In this document: piece by piece, positions 1 through 6,410 of the stretch
Layout of the letters: the number at the start of each line of letters is the position of its first letter
How positions within the stretch are numbered: position 1 is the stretch's first letter
Source: PWQG01 sp041685555
Lineage (GTDB): Bacteria > Pseudomonadota > Gammaproteobacteria > Pseudomonadales > Pseudohongiellaceae
NCBI GenBank assembly: GCA_041685555.1
Contig: JAWLFN010000119.1
Span: 1 to 8,261, forward strand
DNA: 8,261 nucleotides
Direction of reading: 5' to 3'
Translations under genes and position numbers: made by a program
Notes under the pieces: model-generated
Told to the model about the DNA's origin: nothing
The model's database searches: none
The model's input: the letters and a program-made list of their open reading frames with translations, nothing else

Positions 1-150
1 CATATCCACGGATACCACGCAGGTGATCGCATCACTGACCTGTTGCTCCACTAGGCCGCCCATTTCCAGCAGATTGCTCTTGATCTCGTCCAGCTCCAGA
101 TTGAACTGCTGGGAAATATGATGACTGTGGAGTCCTGCCTCGCTTTTCAT
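1..150 (-). CDS. phoU: PhoU, phosphate transport/Pho regulon regulator (N-terminal part, cut by window edge)
   Basis: Only the first 50 codons are present; the gene runs off the left end. The reading begins MKSEAGLHSHHISQQFNLEL and continues with an ELDEIKSNLLEMGGLVEQQ stretch. That is the typical PhoU N-terminus (family pattern HISxQFxxELxxxxxxxLxMGGLVExQ), the first helix of the first three-helix PhoU repeat. PhoU is a cytoplasmic helical, metal-binding protein that links the PstSCAB phosphate transporter to the PhoR sensor kinase and keeps the Pho regulon off when phosphate is plentiful. The ATG at 150-148 is preceded by AAGGAA (167-162 on the minus strand) with an 11-base spacer. Upstream lies a good Pho box with a matching -10, so phoU appears to begin a transcript rather than end a pst operon, although pst genes could follow it. 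Divergent from ppk. The family call is secure; only the length cannot be judged. Confidence 0.9.
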   Translation of the reverse strand, partial: MKSEAGLHSHHISQQFNLELDEIKSNLLEMGGLVEQQVSDAITCVVSVDM

Positions 151-203
151 GATATCGCGTTTTCCTTGCACAGGGAGTGCGGTGTGGTATAAGGGTTGCT
201 GCC

Positions 204-238
204 ATGATACGCCATTTCTTGTGACATTTTGATGACAT
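204..238 (-). promoter_or_regulatory. Pho box plus -10: PhoB-activated promoter for phoU
   Basis: Read on the minus strand, 238-221 is ATGTCATCAAAATGTCAC. It matches the E. coli Pho box CTGTCATAAAACTGTCAC at 15 of 18 positions, with the two TGTCA half-sites exactly 11 bp apart. An 11-bp spacer (220-210) is followed by TATCAT (209-204), a good -10. This box-to-minus-10 distance is the one seen at PhoB-dependent promoters such as phoA, where the Pho box replaces the -35. Transcription would start near 197, leaving a leader of about 47 nt before phoU. PhoB binding itself is an inference. Confidence 0.7.
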
Positions 239-252
239 TTCGGTCACGTACG

Positions 253-270
253 TCGTCACAGAAGTGTCAT
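253..270 (+). promoter_or_regulatory. Second, weaker Pho-box-like repeat facing ppk
   Basis: TCGTCACAGAAGTGTCAT matches the Pho-box consensus at 12 of 18 positions, and its GTCA half-sites (255 and 266) are 11 bp apart. A further GTCAC at 243-247 is 12 bp upstream. No -10 lies at the usual 10-11 bp spacing. The nearest candidate is TATCAT at 293-298, 22 bp away. The box could therefore help PhoB control ppk, or be an accessory site for the phoU promoter. It also covers an in-frame ATG at 269, which argues that translation of ppk starts downstream at 326. Confidence 0.4.
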
Positions 271-325
271 GCAGCTCATCGCCCACCCGGGTTATCATTG
301 CGGCAGTATCTCGATTCAGGTATCT

Positions 326-2455
326 ATGAGCAAGCCACAGAACAACACCAAGGCCCCTTCTGACACTGTCTCCGAACCGCTCGATAGCAGCCAGTATTAT
401 CTCAACCGGGAACTGGGTCTCCTGTCGTTCAATCTCAGAGTGCTGGAGCAGGCCTCCAACCCGGCCCATCCATTACTGGAGCGACTGAATTTCCTGCTGA
501 TTTTCAGTTCCAACCTGGATGAGTTCTACGAGATCCGGGTGTCCGGCCTCAAGAAACAGCTTGGTCCAGGTCGCCAACGCCCGGGGCCGGACGGTCGCTA
601 TCCGGGTGATGTGCTGAGCGAAGTGCACTCGCAGGCCCGACTGGCGCTGCACCGTCAGTACGAGATGCTGAACAACGAACTGTTCCCGGCCCTGGCCCGG
701 GAAGGGATCCGCTTTCTGGCCCGGCACGAATGGGATGAACGCCTGGCGACCTGGTGTCAGACCTACTTCCACAATGAAATTCTACCGGTCATCAGTCCGC
801 TGGGCCTTGATCCCGCGCACCCCTTCCCTCGCCTGGTCAACAAGAGTCTGAACTTCATTCTCTCCCTGGATGGCAAGGACGCCTTCGGGCGGGAAAGCGG
901 TCTGGCCATCGTGCCGGCGCCACGGGCATTGCCTCGACTGATCAAGGTGCCATCGGAGATCATTCCGGACGGTGACAATTTCATTTTTCTGTCCTCCATC
1001 ATTCACGCGCATGTGGGAGAGTTCTTCCCTGGCATGAAAGTCGAGGAATGCCACCAGTTCCGGGTGACCAGAAACTCAGACCTGGAGATGTCCAATGTGG
1101 AGGTGGAGGACATCGCCACCGCGGTTCGTGGCGAATTGCAGTCACGCCGTTTCGGAGCTGCCGTGAAACTGGAAGTGGGCGCGGATTGCCCGGAAGAGCT
1201 GAGTGATTTTCTGCTGGACCGGTTCGATCTGACCCGGGAGGAGCTGTTCCGCCTGGACGGCCCGGTCAACCTGCAGCGCCTCATGGCCCTGAACAGCATG
1301 GTAAGCCGCCCGGAACTGCGGTTTGCCCCCTTTTCGCCGGGCGTACCCGATGAGCTGGACGAGGATCACTGCATTTTTTCCGCTGTGACGCGGGATGACC
1401 AGTTGCTGCTGCATCCGTTTGAATCCTTCGTTCCGGTCATCGACTGGGTGCGGCAGGCTGCTCGTGACCCCGGAGTCATCTCGATCAAACAGACGCTGTA
1501 CCGGACCAATGAATCCTCGGAGTTGGTGGAAGCCCTGTCGGAGGCCGCCCGCAACGGCAAGGAGGTGACCGTGGTCATCGAATTGCGCGCCCGCTTTGAC
1601 GAAGAGGACAATATCCAGTTCGCCAGTATCCTGCAGGAGGCGGGCGCCGTGGTGGTGTACGGGGTTCTGGGATACAAGACACACGCCAAGATGCTTCTGA
1701 TCGTCCGGCGCGAGAGCGGGCGCCTGAAACGCTACGCCCACCTCGGAACCGGCAATTACCACCGCAAGAATTCCCTGATCTACACCGACTACAGCCTGCT
1801 GACCTGTGACGAGACGCTGTGTGCCGATGTCTACAAGGTCTTCCAGCAGATCACCGGCATGGGTAAGAAGATCAGGCCCGACCTGATCATTCACGCCCCC
1901 TTCAGACTGCACAAAATGATGATTGAAATGGTGCGAAAGGAAAAACAGGCTGCCGAACAGGGCAAGCCCGCCAGGATCATCGCCAAAGTCAACGGACTGA
2001 CCGAGCCCGGACTGATACGTGAACTGTACGAAGCATCACAGGCCGGCGTCCGTATCGACCTCATCGTCCGCGGGGTTTGTTGCCTGCGGCCCGGCCTAAA
2101 AGGGATTTCCGACAATATAAGGGTGATCTCGACAATCGGACGGTTTCTGGAACACTCCAGAGTGTACTACTTCAGCAACAGTTCTCCGTCGCTGTACTGC
2201 GCCAGCGCGGACTGGATGGAGCGCAACCTGCTGCATCGCATCGAGGTCGCTTTCCCCGTACTCAAGAAGAAATGGCACACACGGATACTGCAAGAGCTGG
2301 AACTCTACCTGCGGGATACCGTCCAGAGTTGGGAACTGCAGTCTGACGGCACGTACAGATTGATGGCGGATGATCAGGGGGCTGAAAACGGGCCCGGTGT
2401 GCAGATGCAGCTGCTCAACCGTCTTTCGCGTCACGCCATTGCATCCTTGCGTTGA
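326..2455 (+). CDS. ppk: Polyphosphate kinase 1 (PPK1)
   Basis: A 709-residue protein; E. coli PPK1 has 688. It reversibly transfers the gamma phosphate of ATP to a growing polyphosphate chain and acts at the inner membrane/cytoplasm. All key residues sit at a constant +18 offset from E. coli: Asn63 in FSSNLDEF (nucleotide site), Arg393 in LYRT and Arg423 in RARFDEE (Mg/phosphate contacts), His453 in GYKTHAK (the phosphorylated histidine), His472 in AHLGTGNYH, and His610 in RFLEHSR. The N-terminal, head and two phospholipase-D-like C-terminal domains all appear complete. I chose ATG 326 (MSKPQNN). It has a weak AGG 5 bases upstream, and the alternative in-frame ATG 269 lies inside the Pho-box-like repeat and would add 19 residues with no family resemblance. 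The residues before the YLNRELGLLSF core are Ser/Asn/Pro-rich and probably disordered. Its 3' end overlaps ppx by 41 bp, tail to tail. Confidence 0.97.
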   Translation: MSKPQNNTKAPSDTVSEPLDSSQYYLNRELGLLSFNLRVLEQASNPAHPLLERLNFLLIFSSNLDEFYEIRVSGLKKQLGPGRQRPGPDGRYPGDVLSEVHSQARLALHRQYEMLNNELFPALAREGIRFLARHEWDERLATWCQTYFHNEILPVISPLGLDPAHPFPRLVNKSLNFILSLDGKDAFGRESGLAIVPAPRALPRLIKVPSEIIPDGDNFIFLSSIIHAHVGEFFPGMKVEECHQFRVTRNSDLEMSNVEVEDIATAVRGELQSRRFGAAVKLEVGADCPEELSDFLLDRFDLTREELFRLDGPVNLQRLMALNSMVSRPELRFAPFSPGVPDELDEDHCIFSAVTRDDQLLLHPFESFVPVIDWVRQAARDPGVISIKQTLYRTNESSELVEALSEAARNGKEVTVVIELRARFDEEDNIQFASILQEAGAVVVYGVLGYKTHAKMLLIVRRESGRLKRYAHLGTGNYHRKNSLIYTDYSLLTCDETLCADVYKVFQQITGMGKKIRPDLIIHAPFRLHKMMIEMVRKEKQAAEQGKPARIIAKVNGLTEPGLIRELYEASQAGVRIDLIVRGVCCLRPGLKGISDNIRVISTIGRFLEHSRVYYFSNSSPSLYCASADWMERNLLHRIEVAFPVLKKKWHTRILQELELYLRDTVQSWELQSDGTYRLMADDQGAENGPGVQMQLLNRLSRHAIASLR

Positions 2456-3401
2456 TCATGGCTCGCGGTGGCGATTCACGATGCTGCCGCATGGTGACCA
2501 GCATGCCCTCACGCAGTGCTGTCGGACTGAACCGGACCTGCTGAATACCAAAGGTGGAGAAAAATGCCTGCATGAGGGTCCAACCAGGCAATAGCAGATC
2601 GCGTCGCGACGCTTTAAGACCCGCCAGCTTCCAATCCGGATCCTGGATCAGACGGTGTAGCACACCCCGCCCGGACAGCGCTCCAAGGGTTGCCTCCGAT
2701 ACTATGCCACGTTCAGCGCCATGCGCCTGGCCGACCTGCGCCAGCATTTTTGCCGTACCCGAAGAGGCGTGCACTTCGATCATCGCCGGCATATCGGGCA
2801 GCAATGCCTGCCTGGCCTCGACCAGGATGGCTTCCGCCGCCTCGCTCGCCCCCTTCAGTGCGCGGTCTATGGCGGCCTCGGGACTGGCTGACTCCAGATC
2901 GGAGAAAAACCGGTCTCTCCAGCTCACGCATCCCATGGGAAGACTGACAACATCACGGTAACGGCGGCCCTGCCCCGTGATGATCTCGGTGCTGCCACCA
3001 CCAATATCGATCACCAGTCGCTCCCGCTCGTCATCGGGCAGCACGGAGGTGACGCCGGCGTGAACGAGCGCACCTTCCTTTTCTCCACTGATCACTTCGA
3101 TATCAAAGCCCAGTCGATGCGCCCGCTCGACGAAATCGGACGCGTTGTCCGCTATCCGCAACGCGTTGGTACCCACCGACCAGAGACATTCGGCAGGGTA
3201 CGCACTGATGACTTCCCTGAAATGGTGCAGTGTATCGAGCCCGCGGCGGATGGCGGATTCGGTCAAGCGGCCATCGAGCGCCACTCCCTCTCCGAGCTGC
3301 ACCTTCTCGCTGAAACGTTCCACGATGACTGCACGTTCATGCTCGAAACGTGCCAGCAACAGGTGGAAACTGTTGGATCCCAGATCCAGACAGGCATACA
3401 T
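2415..3401 (-). CDS. ppx: Exopolyphosphatase, short form (Ppx/GppA family)
   Basis: A 328-residue protein of the sugar kinase/Hsp70/actin-fold Ppx/GppA family, which removes terminal phosphates from polyphosphate or hydrolyses pppGpp. Visible motifs: phosphate-1 loop DLGSNS (6-11), GTNALR (77-82), SGEKEG (105-110) with Glu109 as the probable catalytic base, phosphate-2 loop DIGGGSTE (132-139), MGCVSW (156-161), a SSGTAK adenosine-type motif (213-218) and FSPTALREGM (291-300). It ends about 28 residues after that last motif, so the C-terminal HD-like half of the 513-residue E. coli PPX is missing. Two-domain forms of about 300-330 residues are known in other bacteria, so this is a natural short type rather than a truncation. 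Neighbours ppk and the Pho-box region favour a PPX over a GppA role, but sequence alone cannot exclude pppGpp activity. It starts 7 bases after the bfr stop with no strong ribosome site, suggesting translational coupling. Confidence 0.9.
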   Translation of the reverse strand: MYACLDLGSNSFHLLLARFEHERAVIVERFSEKVQLGEGVALDGRLTESAIRRGLDTLHHFREVISAYPAECLWSVGTNALRIADNASDFVERAHRLGFDIEVISGEKEGALVHAGVTSVLPDDERERLVIDIGGGSTEIITGQGRRYRDVVSLPMGCVSWRDRFFSDLESASPEAAIDRALKGASEAAEAILVEARQALLPDMPAMIEVHASSGTAKMLAQVGQAHGAERGIVSEATLGALSGRGVLHRLIQDPDWKLAGLKASRRDLLLPGWTLMQAFFSTFGIQQVRFSPTALREGMLVTMRQHRESPPRAMINARMQWRDAKDG

Positions 3402-3408
3402 GCCGGTG

Positions 3409-3876
3409 TCAGCTCATCATGGATTGCTGATACCGCTCCAGACCGATGTTATCGATCAGATCCAGCTGTGTCTCCAGCCAGTCGACATGCTCTTCCTCAC
3501 TGGACAGGATGCCGGCAAGCAGCTCGCGACTGCCGAAATCCCGGATCGACTCAGCATATTCGATGCCGTCACGCAGATCAGGGATGGCCTGCATTTCCAG
3601 CTTCAGATCGCATTCCAGCATCTCGCGGGTATTCTCCCCGATCAATAACTTGCCCAGGCTCTGCAGATTGGGCAGTCCTTCCAGTAAGAGGATGCGTTCG
3701 ATCAACTGATCCGCGTGCTTCATCTCGTCGATGGACTCCTCGTACTCCTTGTCGCCCAGCCGGTCGAGTCCGCGGTCCTTGTACATGCGTGAATGCAGGA
3801 AATACTGGTTGATGGCAACGAGCTCGTTGCCCAGCGCCTTGTTCAGGTGCTTGATCATGGTCTTGTCTGATTTCAT
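3409..3876 (-). CDS. bfr: Bacterioferritin (haem-containing iron storage protein)
   Basis: A 155-residue ferritin-like four-helix protein of normal bacterioferritin length. Twenty-four subunits form a cytoplasmic shell that oxidises Fe(II) and stores Fe(III) as a phosphate-containing mineral. The di-iron ferroxidase ligands are all present at the canonical numbers: Glu18, Glu51, His54, Glu94, Glu127 and His130. Met52, the axial ligand of the inter-subunit haem, is also present, so this is a catalytic, haem-binding subunit and not the Met-less type. NELVAINQYFLH (17-28) and SIDEMKHAD (48-56) are near-invariant family stretches. I chose ATG 3876 because it has GGAG (3885-3882) 5 bases upstream and gives the standard MKSDK start. 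Two upstream ATGs (3900, 3921) would add residues unlike the family. The gene lies between bfd (partner ferredoxin) and ppx, in the same direction. Confidence 0.96.
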   Translation of the reverse strand: MKSDKTMIKHLNKALGNELVAINQYFLHSRMYKDRGLDRLGDKEYEESIDEMKHADQLIERILLLEGLPNLQSLGKLLIGENTREMLECDLKLEMQAIPDLRDGIEYAESIRDFGSRELLAGILSSEEEHVDWLETQLDLIDNIGLERYQQSMMS

Positions 3877-3979
3877 ATCGGCTCCGGTGTGGCTTTCCAT
3901 ACTGTGTCTGCAATGACGCACAGACTGCGCTCCCGGCCCTCAAAAGTCAAGAAAAAACAGACATAAGCACCTGATTTAT

Positions 3980-4008
3980 ATAATAATAAGAATGATAAGC
4001 AGAGTCAT
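3980..4008 (-). promoter_or_regulatory. bfr promoter with an overlapping Fur-like box
   Basis: On the minus strand there is ATGACT (4008-4003), a 17-bp spacer, then TATTAT (3985-3980), a plausible sigma70 promoter in a markedly AT-rich island. The spacer holds TTATCATTCTTATTAT, resembling the Fur consensus GATAATGATAATCATTATC (12 of 19 over 3999-3981). The 12-mer AATAAGAATGAT (plus strand, 3985-3996) is repeated exactly in the bfd promoter. The transcript would have a leader of roughly 100 nt before bfr. Fur binding is inferred from this resemblance and from the known iron control of bfd/bfr genes. Confidence 0.5.
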
Positions 4009-4009
4009 T

Positions 4010-4031
4010 GGCACACACTCTGGTGCGTGCC
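4010..4031 (-). other. Stem-loop just after bfd, possible partial terminator or processing site
   Basis: GGCACACAC (4010-4018) and GTGCGTGCC (4023-4031) can pair over 9 bp with one G-U wobble and a 4-base loop. It begins 7 bases past the bfd stop codon, in the position of a terminator. No run of U follows on the minus strand (the RNA continues AAUGACUCUG), so it is not a standard intrinsic terminator. It may reduce read-through from bfd into bfr or protect the bfd message 3' end. Confidence 0.4.
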
Positions 4032-4037
4032 GGACGG

Positions 4038-4238
4038 TCAGGTGGCGGGGGCGGCGTTGATCGCAAGGGAAGCGGCAGCCGAAAATTCGGCAACGAGATC
4101 ACGGGCGTGGCGCCCGCAACGACCGCAGTCGCTGGCCACACCGAGACGCCGACGTACTTCAGCAATGGAGATATCCCCTTCACGGCACAGTTCCCGGATC
4201 TGGGAGTCGGTGATCTGACGGCAGATGCAGACGTACAT
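4038..4238 (-). CDS. bfd: Bacterioferritin-associated ferredoxin Bfd
   Basis: A 66-residue protein of the BFD-like [2Fe-2S] family. Cys4 and Cys6 (MYVCICRQ) with Cys38 and Cys41 (DCGRCG) have exactly the CxC...CxxC spacing of E. coli Bfd (4, 6, 38, 41), enough to bind one [2Fe-2S] cluster. In the studied Pseudomonas system Bfd docks on bacterioferritin near the haem and passes electrons inward, so that stored Fe(III) is released as Fe(II). The ATG at 4238 has a near-perfect ribosome site, GGAGGA (4250-4245), 6 bases upstream. An in-frame ATG at 4268 is rejected because it overlaps the promoter -10. The tail after the fold (about 52-66) is Ala-rich and looks unconserved. bfr follows 161 bp downstream in the same direction, as in many proteobacteria. 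Confidence 0.93.
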   Translation of the reverse strand: MYVCICRQITDSQIRELCREGDISIAEVRRRLGVASDCGRCGRHARDLVAEFSAAASLAINAAPAT

Positions 4239-4263
4239 GTTCGGTCCTCCAGTCGAGGCCTTG

Positions 4264-4293
4264 ATCATAAATGCAAATAAGAATGATTGTCAA
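4264..4293 (-). promoter_or_regulatory. bfd promoter with an overlapping Fur box
   Basis: On the minus strand, TTGACA (4293-4288, a perfect -35), an 18-bp spacer and TATGAT (4269-4264) form a strong sigma70 promoter about 26 bp before the bfd start codon. Across the -35 and spacer, GACAATCATTCTTATTTGC (4291-4273) matches the 19-bp Fur consensus at 12 positions. A repressor there would block RNA polymerase. This fits the known induction of bfd under iron limitation in related bacteria. The 12-mer AATAAGAATGAT (4276-4287, plus strand) is shared with the bfr promoter. Confidence 0.65.
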
Positions 4294-4349
4294 CCGTATG
4301 CACAGAAAATTGCCTTCCGTCTGCGCTGGCCGCCAGGGAGTGGCCCCAA

Positions 4350-4355
4350 TATAAT
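4350..4355 (+). promoter_or_regulatory. -10 element for the glycosyltransferase gene
   Basis: TATAAT (4350-4355) is a perfect -10 hexamer, 38 bases before the preferred GTG start at 4394. The -35 at the proper distance (TGGCCG, 4327-4332) is poor, so this would be a weak or activator-dependent promoter. It is the only good promoter signal facing right in the 155 bp between bfd and this gene. Confidence 0.45.
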
Positions 4356-4393
4356 GCCAGCCTTTCCATCATGTAATGCAGGAGACCCTCTCC

Positions 4394-6343
4394 GTGTTCG
4401 CTCCCGGCCGCACAGTTGTCCCCACAACAACACTGCGACTGATGCTCCTGACCGGCATCGGTATTTCCCTGTTGTTGAAAATATGGCTGGCCACGCAACT
4501 GGAACTGTACAGTGACGAGGTTTTCTACTGGCTGGCATCCACCCGTCCGGCTCTGGCCTACAGCGACCTGCCCTTCATGACCGCATGGCTGGCTGGCCTG
4601 GGCAGTCAGCTCGCGGAGGAGTCGACACTGGCCGTACGCAGTCTGTTTCTCGCCTTGGGAGCCTGTATTCCCCTGCTGGTGGTCTGGATTTCCCGCCCTG
4701 TTGTCGGAGAGCGCGATGCACTGCTTGCGGGACTTATCACCCTCTGCCTGCCACTGCTTCTGTTGATGGGATTATTGGCGGTACCGGATGTGCCACTGAT
4801 CGTGCTGGGACTGTTGACCATCGGACTCGCGGAACGCGCCACACGGCTGGACACGATGCCTTACTGGCTGGCACTGGGTAGCGTGGTCGCGCTGGGCATG
4901 AGCACGCATTATCGGTTTGTACTGTTCCCCTTTGCCCTTTTGCTTTTCCTGCTGATTTCACGCAGACACCGCTACCTGTGGGGAACCGCGCGCCTGTGGG
5001 CGGCGGGGACAATTGCCCTGGTCGGCTTCTATCCTACCCTCGCGTTCAATGTGCAGAATGAACTCAGTGGCCTCGATTATCACCTGGTATCGCGTCACCC
5101 CTGGCGCTTCCAGCCCGAGGGCCTGATGCACCTGCCGGTCCAGCTGTTGATGGTCACACCACTGCTCTACCTGTTGCTGCTCGCGACACTGGTCGGTTTG
5201 TGGCGTAATGCACATCGGGGTGACCATCGCTCTCTTCTGCTGGCTCTGTTCGCCACCGTGCCCCTGGCACTCTACCTGCTGCTCGCGCCCTGGAGTGACA
5301 CCACGCGCACCACCCTCCACTGGCCATTGTCCGGTTACCTGCCCCTGCTGGCCCGTGCTCCACAAACATTGCGAATGACAGGGCAGTGTCTGCGGCGACG
5401 CCTGTCTGTCGCTTCCTCACGCCGACTGCTGTCGATCATACCGGGCAGCGGGCTGCTGGGAGGCGCACTCGTATTGGTGGGCCTTGGATCGCAGGGATTC
5501 AACACTGAGCTGCAGCGCTGGATCGACGCCGAGCAGCTTTCCAACAAGATGGCCGGGTGGAGGCCGCTGAGCCGGGAAGTCGAACAATTGCTATGGGAGC
5601 GACCGGGACCACACCTGCTCGTTACCGACAACTACTACACGGCGGCACAGATCGCCTTTTACCTGAACCACCGGCATGAGCTGAACATCCATACCACCGA
5701 CCTCGACAAAGCAGTCCGCGATGGCCGACTGGCCCAGCTGCAGCTCTGGGGTATGCATGAGAGCCGTCTGCTTCAACAGTATCCGGGCACGAGCGCCGTG
5801 TTCATCACCGAAGACGCCACGCTAAACGTGATTGAGAAGCGTGAGGTAATGCGCCGAGCCTGCGGGCTCCTTGACGGGCTGGACTATGCTGCGCATTGGC
5901 TGCTACTGGACGGAATCAAGCCATTCAGCGTCTATAGGGGTACCATCACCACCAGCCATGACGGGGCGGTACCCATCCCGCGATCCTGTCCCATGCCCTC
6001 TCGTGCCTGGCTGGATACGCCCTTGCCTGGCAGTCACCACGAAGGACGGGTGACCGTCAGTGGCTGGGCCTTCAATGACGGCCAGGGCATCGAATCCCTG
6101 ACAGTCCTACTGAATGGCCAGCCGGCGGCACGGATACCCCGTGACGTATCCAGACCGGACGTGGTGCAACTCACCGGAGCTGCGGGGGACCCCGATGCTC
6201 CGGCTGTCGGTTTTCACCAGGATGTTACATTGGAGCAACAGAGCAGTGGCCCTGTAACACTGGCACTGGAAGTACTCTCCACGTCGGGAGAACGCCAGAT
6301 CTTCGGAGCCCGGACCATCCGGGTTCACAGATCATCCCCTTGA
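4394..6343 (+). CDS. GT39/ArnT-like membrane glycosyltransferase (GT-C fold) with C-terminal beta domain
   Basis: A 649-residue membrane protein. The first hydrophobic segment (about 14-33) is followed by YSDEVFYW (39-46), whose Asp41-Glu42 is the DE motif in the first periplasmic loop of GT-C enzymes. AYSDLPFMTAWL (55-66) matches the family's YxDxPPxxAWL loop. About ten further Leu-rich segments run to about 370. Such enzymes use polyprenyl-phosphate sugars to glycosylate lipids, glycans or proteins on the periplasmic face. Residues of about 371-550 are soluble and contain VTDNYYTAAQIAFYL, typical of bacterial relatives. Residues of about 551-649 form a separate region with VSGWAFNDG, SRPDV and VGF motifs, seen as a C-terminal beta-sandwich on assorted bacterial envelope proteins. 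GTG 4394 has AGGAG (4380-4384) 9 bases upstream. ATG 4376 would add six residues but has no ribosome site. Sugar and acceptor cannot be told from the sequence, and no lipid A or glycan genes are adjacent. Confidence 0.82.
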   Translation: MFAPGRTVVPTTTLRLMLLTGIGISLLLKIWLATQLELYSDEVFYWLASTRPALAYSDLPFMTAWLAGLGSQLAEESTLAVRSLFLALGACIPLLVVWISRPVVGERDALLAGLITLCLPLLLLMGLLAVPDVPLIVLGLLTIGLAERATRLDTMPYWLALGSVVALGMSTHYRFVLFPFALLLFLLISRRHRYLWGTARLWAAGTIALVGFYPTLAFNVQNELSGLDYHLVSRHPWRFQPEGLMHLPVQLLMVTPLLYLLLLATLVGLWRNAHRGDHRSLLLALFATVPLALYLLLAPWSDTTRTTLHWPLSGYLPLLARAPQTLRMTGQCLRRRLSVASSRRLLSIIPGSGLLGGALVLVGLGSQGFNTELQRWIDAEQLSNKMAGWRPLSREVEQLLWERPGPHLLVTDNYYTAAQIAFYLNHRHELNIHTTDLDKAVRDGRLAQLQLWGMHESRLLQQYPGTSAVFITEDATLNVIEKREVMRRACGLLDGLDYAAHWLLLDGIKPFSVYRGTITTSHDGAVPIPRSCPMPSRAWLDTPLPGSHHEGRVTVSGWAFNDGQGIESLTVLLNGQPAARIPRDVSRPDVVQLTGAAGDPDAPAVGFHQDVTLEQQSSGPVTLALEVLSTSGERQIFGARTIRVHRSSP

Positions 6344-6363
6344 CTCGTAAGGCTGCCGCGGAC

Positions 6364-6374
6364 TGCTATATAAT
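6364..6374 (+). promoter_or_regulatory. Extended -10 region upstream of cysE
   Basis: TGCTATATAAT contains TATAAT (6369-6374) and, in an overlapping register, TGC-TATATA, an extended -10 form. TTGACT at 6340-6345 resembles a -35 but is 21-23 bp away, too far for a normal promoter, so an extended -10 is the better reading. It lies 21 bp after the glycosyltransferase stop codon and 36 bp before the cysE start, so cysE can have its own transcript. Confidence 0.5.
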
Positions 6375-6410
6375 CGCCAACGCCAACCACCGCCAACGAT
6401 GGGAGTCGAC

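Noticed and set aside
269..325. Upstream ATG giving PPK1 19 more residues
   Set aside because: The ATG is inside a Pho-box-like repeat, has no ribosome site, and the added residues do not resemble PPK1 N-termini.
1142..1912. A 256-codon open frame on the minus strand inside ppk
   Set aside because: It is wholly antisense to the conserved core of PPK1, has no recognisable domain, and long antisense frames are common in high-GC genes.
3060..3812. A 250-codon plus-strand open frame across ppx and bfr
   Set aside because: It is antisense to two clear genes with intact catalytic residues, and its composition (many Arg, Ser, Pro, Cys) is that of a shadow frame.
3877..3921. Upstream starts for bacterioferritin
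   Set aside because: ATG 3876 has GGAG at 5 bases and gives the family-standard N-terminus with ferroxidase residues at canonical numbers.
6340..6374. TTGACT and TATAAT as a standard cysE promoter pair
   Set aside because: The spacing is 23 bp, well beyond the 16-19 bp range; only the extended -10 was kept.
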